Source of the DNA: Laspinema olomoucense D3b
GTDB taxonomy: Bacteria; Cyanobacteriota; Cyanobacteriia; Cyanobacteriales; Laspinemataceae
Assembly (NCBI RefSeq): GCF_025370785.1
Contig: NZ_JAMXFA010000004.1
Location: 1-64,000, forward strand
DNA length: 64,000 bases
Direction of reading: 5' to 3'
The translations under genes were made by a program, and so were the position numbers. The notes beneath the pieces were generated by a model. That model worked only from the letters and a program-made list of their open reading frames with translations. It was not told the origin of the DNA and searched no databases. This document shows positions 38,911-48,775 of the stretch, piece after piece (within the stretch, counting starts at the first letter, position 1; each line of letters opens with the position of its first letter).

Positions 38911-39240
38911 ATGTCAGCAGCCGCACAAGTTACAGACTCTACTTTTAAGCAAGAAGTGCTTGATAGCGAGGTTCCAGTTCTCGTAGATTTTTGGGCACCC
39001 TGGTGCGGACCTTGCCGGATGGTAGCCCCTGTTGTCGATGAAATCGCCCAACAGTACGACGGTCAGGTTAAAGTCGTTAAAGTCAATACCGACGAAAATC
39101 CGAACGTGGCAAGCCAATACGGAATCAGAAGTATTCCTACTTTAATGATTTTCAAAGGCGGCCAACGGGTGGATATGGTGGTCGGCGCAGTGCCGAAGAC
39201 GACCTTGGCTAATACCCTAGAAAAATATATAGCAAAGTAA
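38911..39240 (+). CDS. trxA: Thioredoxin, m-type
   Basis: The protein has 109 residues from the ATG at 38911 ([16 protein letters not shown]), the standard thioredoxin length. An in-frame codon at 38878 would add 11 atypical residues. The redox-active WCGPC is at residues 31-35, and the cis-proline loop [10 protein letters not shown] is present. It reduces disulfides of target enzymes in the cytoplasm, linking photosynthetic electron flow to metabolism. A purine-rich AAGGAATCAAGGGCA precedes the start. A terminator follows about 210 bases downstream. Confidence 0.95.
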   Translation: MSAAAQVTDSTFKQEVLDSEVPVLVDFWAPWCGPCRMVAPVVDEIAQQYDGQVKVVKVNTDENPNVASQYGIRSIPTLMIFKGGQRVDMVVGAVPKTTLANTLEKYIAK

Positions 39241-39724
39241 TCGACTCACCATCGAGACTCCCTTAGTAACCGGATTGTCTGGAGATTTCATAACCAACTG
39301 TTGGCAATTGAGAATTAAGAATTTAGAATCCTAAAGATTAAACTTTTAATTGTTAGAGCCTAATTCTTAATTTTCTTTGGACTCCACTCAAACTGGACTC
39401 CTCCAGATCAACTTTGCGATCGCTGGACTCTGTGGGATCCAAACTCTATCCCGCCCTAGGTTGAACTCGGGCGGGTTTATTGTTTCTGCCCTCTTGCGCC
39501 CGGTGAAGACTGACAGAACCGCGCCGAGTCCGGGGGTACAGAATGGCTTAGAAACCAGGTTGCTCAACAAAAATTCTGAGAAATCAGCAAAAACCCAGGG
39601 CCAGAAACCCGGTTTTTGTTCGGGGGACCTAATCCTGTAGCCGGAAAAATCTCTACCCCCATCGGTTTTTCTACCACTGGGGATCGGTTTTAGCTAGAAT
39701 CAAGGTGCAGCCTTTCTCATATTT
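39241..39724. other. Intergenic region trxA to LOG-family gene
   Basis: Apart from the trxA terminator it contains fragments of the dispersed AGAAACCnGGTT-type repeat (39549-39620, TTAGAAACCAGGTTGCT and CCAGAAACCCGGTTTTTG). No gene is seen. Confidence 0.4.
39450..39479 (+). terminator. Intrinsic terminator downstream of trxA
   Basis: A 7-base stem CCCGCCC (39450-39456) and GGGCGGG (39469-39475) surrounds a 12-base loop and is followed by TTTATT. Confidence 0.7.
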
Positions 39725-40792
39725 ATGGCTTCCCCTTACTCTTCTGACTCTCTCGATCGCCTCCAGGCCCAGATTAATGAACTCGTAGACGAGTTGCCAA
39801 ACCTCAAGTTTAGAAAATGGATTGAGCGATCGCTCTCCACACTCGTTCGCCTGACGGGCGAAGACATTGAACGCCTGGACTGGAAAATTCTCAGTGCAGC
39901 TTTACTCGATATGGAAGCCGCCTTCCAAGCCTTTCATCCCCATCGCCATACCCGGAAAATTACGATTTTTGGGTCAGCGCGGATCCAACCGGAGACCCCC
40001 GAATACCAAATTGCTGAAGCCTTTGGCCGTGCAGTCGTCGAACAGGGATTTATGGTCATGACCGGTGCCGGGGGTGGCATTATGGAGGCCGGCAATAAAG
40101 GGGCCACCACAGCCCACTCCTTTGGCTTAAACATTCAACTGCCCTTTGAGCAAGAAGCGAACCCCTATATTGACCCTCAGAATTTAGTCGAATTCAAATA
40201 CTTCTTTACTCGCAAGTTATTTTTCCTCAAGGAAAGTGATGCGATCGCCCTCTTCCCTGGGGGATTCGGGACTCAAGATGAAGCCTTTGAATGCGTCACA
40301 TTAGGGCAAACCGGGCGCTTTGGTCCCTGTCCCGTGGTCCTGATTGACCGTCCCGGTGGCGACTACTGGAAAGACTGGGATGCCTATATCCGCAAGCACC
40401 TCCTGCATCGGGGTTTAATCAGTCCCCATGATTGCAGTATTTACACGATTACGGATAATGTCGAGGTCGCCTGTGAAACCATTCGCAGCTTCTATCGCGT
40501 TTATCACTCCAGTCGCTATGTAGGCGATCGCTTCGTGATTCGCCTCAAAACCGGACTCTCCGATGAGGCAGTCGCCCAACTCAATGAAGAGTTTAGCGAT
40601 ATCCTCGTCCGAGGCATCATCGAAAAAAGCCACGGATTACCGGAAGAAACCGGAGATGAAACCTTTTTACTCCCTCGCCTGATTTTCTTCTTTAACCGCC
40701 GGGATGCCGGACGGATGTACCAACTGATTCGCCGAATTAACACCCTCGGCGACTCCGATTCTGTAGAATCAGCTCATCCCGAGCGCAAATAA
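39725..40792 (+). CDS. LOG-family (TIGR00730-like) Rossmann-fold protein
   Basis: The 355-residue protein carries the LOG signature PGGFGTQDEAFE near residue 178 and upstream GSARIQPETPEYQIAEAFGR with MTGAGGGIMEAGNKGA. Family members with known activity are cytokinin riboside 5'-monophosphate phosphoribohydrolases or nucleotide hydrolases. This longer cyanobacterial version has an extra helical N-terminus (about 70 residues) and a C-terminal 100-residue extension (from KTGLSDEAVAQLNEEFSD), whose role is unknown. The ATG is at 39725. It is followed by psb28, about 55 bases away. Confidence 0.88.
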   Translation: MASPYSSDSLDRLQAQINELVDELPNLKFRKWIERSLSTLVRLTGEDIERLDWKILSAALLDMEAAFQAFHPHRHTRKITIFGSARIQPETPEYQIAEAFGRAVVEQGFMVMTGAGGGIMEAGNKGATTAHSFGLNIQLPFEQEANPYIDPQNLVEFKYFFTRKLFFLKESDAIALFPGGFGTQDEAFECVTLGQTGRFGPCPVVLIDRPGGDYWKDWDAYIRKHLLHRGLISPHDCSIYTITDNVEVACETIRSFYRVYHSSRYVGDRFVIRLKTGLSDEAVAQLNEEFSDILVRGIIEKSHGLPEETGDETFLLPRLIFFFNRRDAGRMYQLIRRINTLGDSDSVESAHPERK

Positions 40793-40846
40793 GGCCCAAA
40801 GATGAGAAAATAATCCCCAGAGTCGTTTATAAAACTTTACAAGAAC

Positions 40847-41182
40847 ATGACCGAAATTCAGTTTTCCCGAGGCATCAAGGAAGAGGTAATCCCAGACGTG
40901 CGCCTGACTCGCTCTAAAGATGGCAAACAGGGAACCGCGACCTTTTACTTCAAAAATCCCGCCATTCTGGACAAGGACAGCACCGATGAAATTACCGGGA
41001 TGTACTTGTTGGATGAAGAAGGGGAAATCGCTTGCCGGGATGTCAAGGGTAAATTCGTTAACGGACAAGCTGACGGGATCGAAGCGACCCATGTGATGAA
41101 ATCTCAGGCCGATTGGGATCGGTTTATGCGCTTTATGGAACGCTATGCCAAAGAAAATGGTTTAGGGTTTAGCAAGGCGTAA
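40847..41182 (+). CDS. psb28: Photosystem II assembly protein Psb28
   Basis: The 111-residue protein matches Psb28 along its length: [43 protein letters not shown] and a C-terminal [16 protein letters not shown]. Psb28 binds on the cytoplasmic side of PSII assembly intermediates near CP47 and protects them during assembly. It has no membrane segment. The ATG at 40847 is clear. It may share a transcript with the LOG-family gene upstream and the MoaB-like gene downstream. Confidence 0.95.
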   Translation: MTEIQFSRGIKEEVIPDVRLTRSKDGKQGTATFYFKNPAILDKDSTDEITGMYLLDEEGEIACRDVKGKFVNGQADGIEATHVMKSQADWDRFMRFMERYAKENGLGFSKA

Positions 41183-41229
41183 CCCTTGGAGAATGGTCTC
41201 AAATCAGGGGCGATCGCCTTCAAAATTCT

Positions 41230-41742
41230 ATGACAAACATCCCTCATCCCGACTCTCAAACGGTTACCGTCAATTGCGCCATCGTCACGATTAGCGACAC
41301 GCGCACCCCAGAAACAGACCGCAGCGGGCAATTGATTCAAGAGTTACTGCTCCAAAACGCTCATGCTGTGGCGGATTATACGATTCTTCCCGATGAACCG
41401 GCCCTGATTCAGGCCCATCTAATCGCCCTGGGTCAGCGTCCGGAGTTGGAGGCGGTAATTTTTAATGGGGGAACTGGGATCGCGCCGAGGGATACGACTT
41501 ATGATGCGATCGCACTTTTGTTAGAGAAGACTTTACCCGGTTTTGGGGAAATCTTTCGCGCCTTAAGCTATCAAGAAATCGGGTCGCGGGCGATCGCCTC
41601 ACGGGCGATCGCTGGCCTTTATCAATCTAAGTTAATTTTCTCCATCCCCGGTTCCACTGGGGCCGTCAAACTTGCCCTCATCCAGCTCATTTTACCCGAA
41701 TTAATTCACCTCACTCAACAGGTAAAATCCCCGGGACATTGA
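41230..41742 (+). CDS. MoaB/MogA-type molybdenum cofactor biosynthesis protein
   Basis: The 170-residue protein has the MPT-binding fold: AIVTISDTRTPETDRSGQ near the N-terminus, FNGGTGIAPRDTTYDA in the middle and FRALSYQEIGSRAIASRAIAG. These proteins adenylylate molybdopterin before molybdenum insertion. MoaB and MogA cannot be separated with confidence by eye; the length fits MoaB. The internal duplication RAIASRAIAG coincides with two overlapping HIP1-type octamers. Confidence 0.9.
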   Translation: MTNIPHPDSQTVTVNCAIVTISDTRTPETDRSGQLIQELLLQNAHAVADYTILPDEPALIQAHLIALGQRPELEAVIFNGGTGIAPRDTTYDAIALLLEKTLPGFGEIFRALSYQEIGSRAIASRAIAGLYQSKLIFSIPGSTGAVKLALIQLILPELIHLTQQVKSPGH

Positions 41743-42369
41743 GGCGGTCATTTTCTATCTCTCTCCAAAAGCCTAGCCCGCCCAAAACCCCCTTGTTTAG
41801 GTCCCCCACCGACGCCCAAAATTCCCGGTTTGTCCAGGGATCAACCTTTAATTGAGCTTATTTATTAACCTTAAAATTAAAATTTGTCAATGCCCTAAAG
41901 GCATTTTTTTAAGTTTCATCTCCCCAGAGCAAACACCCCAGGCGGTAGAGTGGAACCGGAATGAATGTAGGCCATGATAACCCTAATCCGATGGACTGAC
42001 GATTTTGGCCGTTTTTAATCAACCCGGGACCTGCTACAAAAGCGAGTAAGGGCTAACCGGGCGATCGCCACCCATCGGGTCATCCATCCCGGGAGTTTTG
42101 TGGGCCTGATTGTCTGCTAATCTCCATAATTTCACTTCCCCAAGCCCATATCTGACCTGAGTTTATCCCTGCGTTGGATATTCTACATCCGAGTCATCAC
42201 AAGCCTTTCAGGGGAAAATCCTCGCCTTTTATGTAATTACCGCCATATTTTATACAGAAATTCAGAGCTGGTTCTCAGTAGTTTTACGGAAAACCGTATA
42301 ATTACTGAGAATAAAATTATCCAAATCTGGGCAAGCTCAAACTTAATAATATTTAACAGGAGGAAAAAA
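41743..42369. other. Intergenic region upstream of the RTX gene
   Basis: No gene is supported. The last part (42240-42369) is AT-rich and contains TTTTACGGAAAACCGTATAATTACT, a palindrome-like sequence that could include a -10 (TATAAT, 42296-42301) of the RTX gene promoter. AGGAGG lies just before its ATG. Confidence 0.4.
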
Positions 42370-45075
42370 ATGGTAGCCATCAACGGTACAGATGCCAACA
42401 ACGCACTAGAACCCTTACCCGCTCAGTCCGAAATTTTACTGGGACCCAATGGCAATGATACGATTCTGGGCAGTCCAGTCGATGATGTGATTGAGGGCAA
42501 TCCTGGCTCAAACTACATTAAAGGGCAGGAGGGTAACGATTCCCTGTATGCAGGACCCGATGAGGATACCCTGCTGGGCGGCCCCGGTAATGATGTCTTG
42601 GTGGGCAAAACCGGAAATAACCTCCTGTATGGTCACGAAGGAAGCGACTTCATCTATGGGATTGCTGGGAACAATATCCTGTTTGGAAATCAGGGGAACG
42701 ACTGGTTAGTCGGGGGCGAGAACAACGACATTATTTATGGCGGACAGGATGAGGATACGGTTTTTGGGGGCAACGGTGATGACCTGCTCTATGGCGACAA
42801 AGGGAACGATACCCTCTTGGGCAACGAAGGGAACGATACCCTCTATGGCGAGGGAGGAAATAACCTGTTATATGGGAATAGGGGCAATGATTTATTAGTG
42901 GGCAATGGGGCCCAGGATACCCTCTATGGTGGACAAGATGATGATACGCTCTCCGGTGGCGACGGAAATGACCTGCTCTCTGGAGACAAAGGGAACGACA
43001 TTTTATTTGGGAAGGGAGGAAACGACAGCCTGTATGGTGGAGAGGGGGATGATCAGCTCTTTGGAGATGAAGGGAACAACTGGTTAAACGGTAACGGAGG
43101 AAACGATAGTCTCTATGGTGGAGATGGTAATGATACTTTGTATGTCGAAGAAGGAAATAATTTTCTCGCCGGGGGTGGGGGAAATGATCTCCTAGTTGCT
43201 GGTTTCGGGAGCGATAGGTTAATCGGAGGAGAAGGGAGCGATCGCATCGTCCTAGAGCGGGGGACCGGAAGTTTCACCCGCAGTGAAGCAAATCTGATTG
43301 TTGATTTTACCTTCGGCGAAGATGAAATCGAACTCATCAATGAACTCCGGTTTGAGAATTTAAACTTTATAGAAGAAGGTGACGGAAATTCCGTCAAGAC
43401 TATTATCCAAGATAAGCGGACTGGGGAATATTTAGCGATCTTGCAGGGAGTGAGAAAAGTAGACATAGAAGCGACTCCCAGCGCTTTTATTGAGCCACCT
43501 CCGCCTCCTGATAGTGAGCCGGTGCTGTTTTTTCCGCCGAGTAATCCCATTCCCCCTGCGCCTCGTGAAGTCTTTGTGGTGAATGAGACCACTCCCCTAG
43601 GGGCGATACCTATAATTTCTCCCGATGAAAATTCCGGTAATAGTGAGTATTCCCTGTTAGATGTCATCGATAGTGAGGGAAAGTCAGTATCAAATCTATT
43701 TGAACTCGATGCAGAAACTGGGGAGATTTTACTCACCAACACCGAGAACTTGAGCGATCACGATTATTTCGAGATTGAAATTGCCCTTGCTGACTCGGTA
43801 ACCGAGACAGAAACTTTGGAGACATACCGGGTTTATACCTCAATTCAAACGGCGATCGCCGAAGCGAATGAGGGAGACACCATTGTTGTGAGTAGCGGAA
43901 CCTACTCTGAACTCCTGGAAATCAATAAAGGCTTAACAATTAAAGGGTTTCATGCAGGTGTAGCCGGAAACGATAGCACTCGCGGGACGGATGAGACGAT
44001 GATTTCCACGGAAGCCGGTGGAACCAGTATTAGAATTCTCGCCAGTAATGTCACCCTGGATGGCATTGAGACCAACGGAGATATTATAGCCGTACAACCG
44101 GATAATGGGACAGCGGTTGAAAATCTGGTCATTCAGAATGTGCGAGTTTTTGATGCTTTAGATGGCATCAATTTAGAGGATGCAGCCACGGCAACGGTGG
44201 AGAATAATTTGATTCAAGGCAGTGGCGGGATTGTCTTGGGACTATTTGACTCCAATATGAGTGCGATCGTTCGCAATAACATCCTCGAATCGGTGGATTT
44301 TGGCATTTTGGGGTCTTTGTCTGAGTCTGAAGTTGCAGACAATCAGGTGAGATTAGGGGAGAATCGCAATTTATCGGATTTACCAGTCGGCGTAGAGCCC
44401 GAGGGGATGGGGATTAAGCTGACTTCTAATTCTGAGAATGTCACCCTGGCGAATAATGCGATCGAGAATGCACCCGTGGGGATAGTGGTTGAACCGGAAG
44501 TGACAAATGCGTTCCTGGAGAACAACAGTTTTAGCAGTACCCCCGAGGAAATCCGGGTGATGGCGTCGAATAATCCGGCAATAGCTGTGGTGGATAATCA
44601 ACCTCTGATTAATATTATTACAGGTTCTAGCGCTGCGGACAGTTTGCAAGGCACCGATGGGAATGACCTATTGTTCCCTGGAGATGGGGTGGATACACTC
44701 ACAGGTGGAAAAGGTCAAGATATCTTTGTGTATGCCACGGTGAATTCCCCGGGGACTGCCAGCGATCGCATTACAGATTTTACTTTTGGATCGGGTGGAG
44801 ATGCGATCGCCTTTACCGAGAATCTGTCTGGTGTATCCGGGGGAACCCCAGTCACCCTGTCCAAGGCATCCTTGATAGATGGGACAGAGACGGTGATTGT
44901 GGATACTCAGGCTAGTATTTTAGCCATAACTAGCAGTAATGCTCGGATTGGCTATGCCTCGGATACGGGAAAACTGTATATCGATGATGATGGAGATTTT
45001 ACCTCCGGCGCGATCGCCCGTGTCGATCTGGGGACCGGCAACGTAACCGCCGATAATATCATGTTTTTGAATTGA
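42370..45075 (+). CDS. RTX calcium-binding protein with beta-helix domain
   Basis: The 901-residue protein begins with about 30 glycine-rich nonapeptides of the RTX type (GNDTLLGNEGNDTLYGEGGN and similar, residues about 25-300), which bind Ca2+ outside the cell. A Pro-rich hinge and a cadherin-like stretch (FELDAETGEILL) follow. A right-handed beta-helix region at about residues 490-740 has repeated parallel strands (YRVYTSIQTAIAEANEGDTI, VENNLIQGSGGIVL, VTLANNAIENAPVGIVV). The C-terminus is an RTX-associated domain ending IMFLN. There is no classical signal peptide, so type I secretion is likely. AGGAGG lies 6 bases before the ATG. Confidence 0.92.
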   Translation: MVAINGTDANNALEPLPAQSEILLGPNGNDTILGSPVDDVIEGNPGSNYIKGQEGNDSLYAGPDEDTLLGGPGNDVLVGKTGNNLLYGHEGSDFIYGIAGNNILFGNQGNDWLVGGENNDIIYGGQDEDTVFGGNGDDLLYGDKGNDTLLGNEGNDTLYGEGGNNLLYGNRGNDLLVGNGAQDTLYGGQDDDTLSGGDGNDLLSGDKGNDILFGKGGNDSLYGGEGDDQLFGDEGNNWLNGNGGNDSLYGGDGNDTLYVEEGNNFLAGGGGNDLLVAGFGSDRLIGGEGSDRIVLERGTGSFTRSEANLIVDFTFGEDEIELINELRFENLNFIEEGDGNSVKTIIQDKRTGEYLAILQGVRKVDIEATPSAFIEPPPPPDSEPVLFFPPSNPIPPAPREVFVVNETTPLGAIPIISPDENSGNSEYSLLDVIDSEGKSVSNLFELDAETGEILLTNTENLSDHDYFEIEIALADSVTETETLETYRVYTSIQTAIAEANEGDTIVVSSGTYSELLEINKGLTIKGFHAGVAGNDSTRGTDETMISTEAGGTSIRILASNVTLDGIETNGDIIAVQPDNGTAVENLVIQNVRVFDALDGINLEDAATATVENNLIQGSGGIVLGLFDSNMSAIVRNNILESVDFGILGSLSESEVADNQVRLGENRNLSDLPVGVEPEGMGIKLTSNSENVTLANNAIENAPVGIVVEPEVTNAFLENNSFSSTPEEIRVMASNNPAIAVVDNQPLINIITGSSAADSLQGTDGNDLLFPGDGVDTLTGGKGQDIFVYATVNSPGTASDRITDFTFGSGGDAIAFTENLSGVSGGTPVTLSKASLIDGTETVIVDTQASILAITSSNARIGYASDTGKLYIDDDGDFTSGAIARVDLGTGNVTADNIMFLN
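42430..43260 (+). repeat. Glycine-rich nonapeptide coding repeats
   Basis: Units of 27 bases with the pattern GGNxGNDxL are repeated throughout this stretch, with blocks such as TATGGCGACAAAGGGAACGA recurring. It is part of the RTX gene. Confidence 0.8.
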
Positions 45076-45090
45076 TGGCTTGAGGCACAA

Positions 45091-45123
45091 AAAGAGGGAC
45101 GCAAATCTGATGCGTCCCTCTTT
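45091..45123. terminator. Bidirectional terminator between the RTX and protease genes
   Basis: A perfect 13-base stem AAAGAGGGACGCA (45091-45103) and TGCGTCCCTCTTT (45111-45123) encloses a 7-base loop. It has A-rich sequence on the left and T-rich sequence on the right, so it can work on both strands for the convergent genes. Confidence 0.85.
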
Positions 45124-45164
45124 GGCGGGTCTTTTTTGGTTAAAGAATTCCAGAAAAAGGCAGT

Positions 45165-46463
45165 TTACTGAATCGCTAACGGTTTAGCTTGTTGGACTTG
45201 TGCCAACAACGAAGCAACCGCACGAGCATAGCAGGGGTCATCGGAGGTTCCCCGGAGTTGGGGATTTGCCGCTAAACGGCGTTTGTCTTCAGTGCTTAAG
45301 TCGATCGCGATATCTGGGGTGATACCGAGTTGGGAGATATCAGTCCCATTGGGGGTGTAGTAATGGGCGATCGTCACCGTTAACCCCGATCCATCGGAGA
45401 GGGAATGGACCGACTGCACCAATGCTTTGCCAAAGGTGGAAGTACCAATAATTGTGGCGCGGCGGTTATCTTTGAGTGCACCGGATAAGATTTCGCTGGC
45501 ACTGGCGGAGTTTTTATCCACTAAAACCGCCAGAGGTTGCTGAGCGATCGCCGAACGGTTGGCGCGGAAATCTTGACTCCCTCCATTGCGATCGACCGTG
45601 CGGACAATTTCCCCACTATCTAACCACATCCGAGCGATATCAATGCTGGCGTATAATAAACCGCCCGGATTGCCTCGTAAATCCAGGACAAACGCATCCA
45701 CACCGCGATCGCTCAGTTCCCCAATCGCATGGCGCATTTGTTCCGCCGCATGGGAACTAAACTCCGATAACTGGATATAGCCGACATTAGTTCCGCCTTC
45801 AGCGCGGATATTATATTGAACCGCTTGTAGTTCAATCCGCTCCCGTTTTAAGACGACATCAAATTCTCCTTGAGTCGAGCGATAGACCCGCAAGCTCACT
45901 TCCGTCCCTTCTTTTCCCCGAATCAATTGGGCCGCCTCTTCCACTTTCATCCCTTCAGTGAGGCGATCGTCAATCTGCAAAATTTGGTCCCCCGATTGCA
46001 GTCCCGCTTTCTTCGCCGGGGAATTTTCGATCGGTTCAACCACAGTAATTTTTTGGGTCTCTGCATTGAGTTCTAAACGCATCCCCACCCCAGACATTTC
46101 CCCCGAAGTTTGAGTGGTCAACTCCTCAAACTGTTCTGGGTCTAAAAATCGCGTGTAGGGGTCATCTAATTTCGCTAAAGCAACCCGTACTGCGGCATAA
46201 GCTTGTTCCGGCGAGGAATATTCCTGACTTAACAACTCCGTGCGCGTTGCTTCCCAATCCACCTGATTAAATGAGCCATCCACATAGTCCCGATTCACGA
46301 TTTGCCACACTTCATCCACAATCGCCTTGGGACTATTTTGAAGCTGTGCTCGCACCGCCCGAGAGCCAACAGGAGTTAATAAGGTGAGGGCAGCAGTGGC
46401 AGCAAAGGCCCCGCCAAATAGGGCAATTTGCAGCAAAGAGTTCCGTTTTGAGTATTGATTCAT
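45165..46463 (-). CDS. Carboxyl-terminal processing protease, family S41 (Ctp)
   Basis: The 432-residue protein has an N-terminal signal or anchor (LLQIALFGGAFAATAALTLL), then the Ctp N-domain (IVDEVWQIVNRDYVDGSFN). A PDZ domain (SGVGMRLELNAE to GDQILQIDDRL) and the S41 catalytic domain follow. The Ser of NSASASEILSGALKD (near residue 320) and the Lys of TSTFGKALVQ (near residue 345) form the dyad. Cyanobacteria have three such enzymes; CtpA matures the D1 protein of PSII in the lumen. Whether this is CtpA, B or C cannot be decided by eye. The ATG at 46463 fits the signal peptide. Confidence 0.9.
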   Translation of the reverse strand: MNQYSKRNSLLQIALFGGAFAATAALTLLTPVGSRAVRAQLQNSPKAIVDEVWQIVNRDYVDGSFNQVDWEATRTELLSQEYSSPEQAYAAVRVALAKLDDPYTRFLDPEQFEELTTQTSGEMSGVGMRLELNAETQKITVVEPIENSPAKKAGLQSGDQILQIDDRLTEGMKVEEAAQLIRGKEGTEVSLRVYRSTQGEFDVVLKRERIELQAVQYNIRAEGGTNVGYIQLSEFSSHAAEQMRHAIGELSDRGVDAFVLDLRGNPGGLLYASIDIARMWLDSGEIVRTVDRNGGSQDFRANRSAIAQQPLAVLVDKNSASASEILSGALKDNRRATIIGTSTFGKALVQSVHSLSDGSGLTVTIAHYYTPNGTDISQLGITPDIAIDLSTEDKRRLAANPQLRGTSDDPCYARAVASLLAQVQQAKPLAIQ

Positions 46464-47268
46464 GTAAGTTGGGGGATTAGGGGTTTAACGAATAGAGACA
46501 ATCTGTTAGAGAATTTAATCCAGAGAAACCAACGGGTTAAAATTGATTGTTTAGACTCTCAAAATTTTCCAGTTGCGGGACTGATAGTCACTCCTGTTGA
46601 GTCGTCGTTAATTTTTCAAATCAGGGTGTATTTTTCCAAGGAAGAGCATTTTTTTTGTCTCAGCCTTACCCCACAATGGGTCTAGTGCGGATCCATTCAG
46701 ACTTAGCTCGAATTCCTCCACCGTGCTCGTGAGTAAGACAAGGGCTACTACGTTCTCATAGCAGCGGCAACAATTTCAAGGGCTGGCAACATCTGCTCCC
46801 GTTTGTCTTGGAGCGGTGTGTGGCCCTTTAACCCGTAAAGTTATAAAATGGGGTGACAATGGAGTAACCGTCCTTGGTCCCCTGACTAGCAGTGACTTCA
46901 CGAAAACGGAAAGGGTTTCCGGATGACTGAAGCAGTGAGCGTCCCTGAAATCGCCGAATGGATGTTGACACACGGATGATTAGATTGAGGTTGTCTCTAG
47001 TGTAGCTAAAATATTTGTCAAGCGCAGTATGTTCCGATGCAATATTTTTTAAGTTAATCTGTAAATGTTGAAATTCTGTAACGCGGGGAGCCTGGTTGAA
47101 CGCTGTGGAATAGATACCCCTGGAGATAGGGCGAACTTAGGGTGAGAGTGAGGAGGAAGGTCCGGTAGAAGGAGACAGTCTGAAGGAGAGTAAGCAAGAC
47201 CAAGGAACTGGGACCACTGGCCGGGGTTACCTCCAAGCCACAAGAATTAAGAGCAGGAGAAGGGTGTA
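46464..47268. other. Long intergenic region, no gene seen
   Basis: These 805 bases show only short frames without coding character. The upstream region of the Ctp gene is at the left end. The right end has a purine-rich leader (GAGAGTGAGGAGGAAGG near 47144) before the anchored unknown protein. No repeat or strong hairpin stands out. Confidence 0.4.
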
Positions 47269-48054
47269 GTGGAATCTAAAGTACAAACCGTTACCGCGCG
47301 AGGGTGGGGAGAATGGGGGACTGTGGCGATCGCCATTGTGGCCCTTGCTGGAGCCATGATCATGCAGCAGACGCGCCTGGGAAACCCCCGCCTAGCCCAA
47401 CTGGACCCCAGACAAGCTGAACAACAAGAAGCCCTCCAAGTCCAAATGTTGAGGCGATCGCCTACCCTCGGTTTCGATAACATGATCGCCAACTATGCTT
47501 TCCTAAAATGGGTGCAATATTTTGGCGATGAGGAGATCCGAGACCAAATCGGCTATGCCTTAAATAAGGACTACTTCGATGTCATTACCCGCCTCGATCC
47601 CCGCTTCGCCGAAATGTATCCGTTTATCTCCACGGCGGTTTCCTTCGCCCAAGGAGAACCCGAACTTGGGATCCAATATATGGAACGGGGTGTAGCCACC
47701 TTGTCCCCGGAAATCAATCCCAAAGCCTTTCTGGTGTGGCGCTTCAAAGGACTGGATCAACTGCTGTTACTCGGGGATATTCCCGGCAGTATTGAATCCC
47801 ACGAAATGGCGGCCCAATGGACCCTCGGCACAGAGTACGAAGACTATGCAGAACTCTATCAAGGTGCAGCGGACTTCCTGAGAACCCAACCCGATAGTAC
47901 CCGAATTCGCCTGTGGTCCTGGAATGAGGTCTATCAAAATAGTATCAATGAATCGGTTAAACAACGAGCCGAACAAGAAATGCTCAACCTTGGGGCCTCG
48001 AAACAAATCACCGAGGAGGGTCAAGTGATTTTTGTGCTACCGGAGACTCCGTAG
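47269..48054 (+). CDS. Membrane-anchored cyanobacterial protein of unknown function
   Basis: The 261-residue protein has one N-terminal membrane segment (VAIAIVALAGAMIMQQ, about residues 20-35) followed by a helical soluble domain with TPR-like spacing (DNMIANYAFLKWVQYFGDEE, LDPRFAEMYPFISTAVSFA, ALVWRFKGL-type helices). I know no function for it. The start is GTG at 47269, with GGAGAAGGG about 7 bases upstream. The YdcF-like gene starts 10 bases after its stop, so the two form an operon. Confidence 0.8.
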   Translation: MESKVQTVTARGWGEWGTVAIAIVALAGAMIMQQTRLGNPRLAQLDPRQAEQQEALQVQMLRRSPTLGFDNMIANYAFLKWVQYFGDEEIRDQIGYALNKDYFDVITRLDPRFAEMYPFISTAVSFAQGEPELGIQYMERGVATLSPEINPKAFLVWRFKGLDQLLLLGDIPGSIESHEMAAQWTLGTEYEDYAELYQGAADFLRTQPDSTRIRLWSWNEVYQNSINESVKQRAEQEMLNLGASKQITEEGQVIFVLPETP

Positions 48055-48063
48055 GCGATCGCC

Positions 48064-48774
48064 ATGAAGCAAAAATCCCGTCGGCAACCGACTCCCTCCA
48101 ACTTACGAAATAGAGGCAGAGGAAAAAAACAGAAAATTGTCACCTGGGTTATTTTAATCTTTTTCCTGATCCTCAGCATCCTCGGCGGCTTGGCGGCTGT
48201 CCAGATTACCCGCTTACAGTCCGCTGCCTCTGGATCCAGTGATGCTATTTTAGTCCTCGGTGGCAGCATCAAACGAGAAATGTACGTCACCCAATTTGCC
48301 AAACAGAATCCAGATATTCCCATTGTGATTTCCCAAGGTTCTGCCTCCCCTTGTGTGCAGTTAATTTTCGATCGCGATCGGGCTCCTGCTAAGAATGTTT
48401 GGTTAGAACGATGCGCCTACTCTACCTTTACCAATTTCACCTTTAGTGGTGAACTCTTAAAACAGTGGGATGTGAAGAAAGTCAAAGTCATCACCTCCCA
48501 AACCCATCTGCCTCGCGCTAAGTGGTTGGCCCACATTCTATTAGGTGCAAAAGGAATTGCCGTAGAAATAGAAACTGTACAGGAAGAAGGCATCCCTGGC
48601 AATAAAGAGTTTTGGCTAAAAACCGCATTAGATGTGACCCGCAGTTTAATTTGGGCCATCATTGAGCCATACTATTCCACCGAATGTCAGCAGGTAGAAC
48701 GCCTGAGTGAAATTGATATCACCCAATGGCAATCCGAGGATTATCAATGTGAACATCAAGGTCAGTTGGATTGA
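48064..48774 (+). CDS. YdcF/SanA-type DUF218 protein
   Basis: The 236-residue protein has a basic N-terminus, one membrane helix (IVTWVILIFFLILSILGGLA, about residues 28-48) and a periplasmic DUF218 domain with DAILVLGGSIKREM, IPIVISQGSASPC, ERCAYSTFTNFTF and VITSQTHLPRAKWLAHI. Relatives (ElyC, SanA, YdcF) affect envelope integrity and vancomycin tolerance; the exact reaction is not known. It is translationally close to the upstream anchored protein. Confidence 0.88.
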   Translation: MKQKSRRQPTPSNLRNRGRGKKQKIVTWVILIFFLILSILGGLAAVQITRLQSAASGSSDAILVLGGSIKREMYVTQFAKQNPDIPIVISQGSASPCVQLIFDRDRAPAKNVWLERCAYSTFTNFTFSGELLKQWDVKKVKVITSQTHLPRAKWLAHILLGAKGIAVEIETVQEEGIPGNKEFWLKTALDVTRSLIWAIIEPYYSTECQQVERLSEIDITQWQSEDYQCEHQGQLD

Positions 48775-48775
48775 T

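Noticed and set aside
43113-43742. A 209-codon frame opposite the RTX gene
   Set aside because: It lies antisense to the RTX repeats and has a Ser/Pro-rich, unconvincing composition.
46922-46978. A short frame MTEAVSVPEIAEWMLTHG
   Set aside because: Only 18 codons with a stop just upstream; no ribosome site or homology can be shown.
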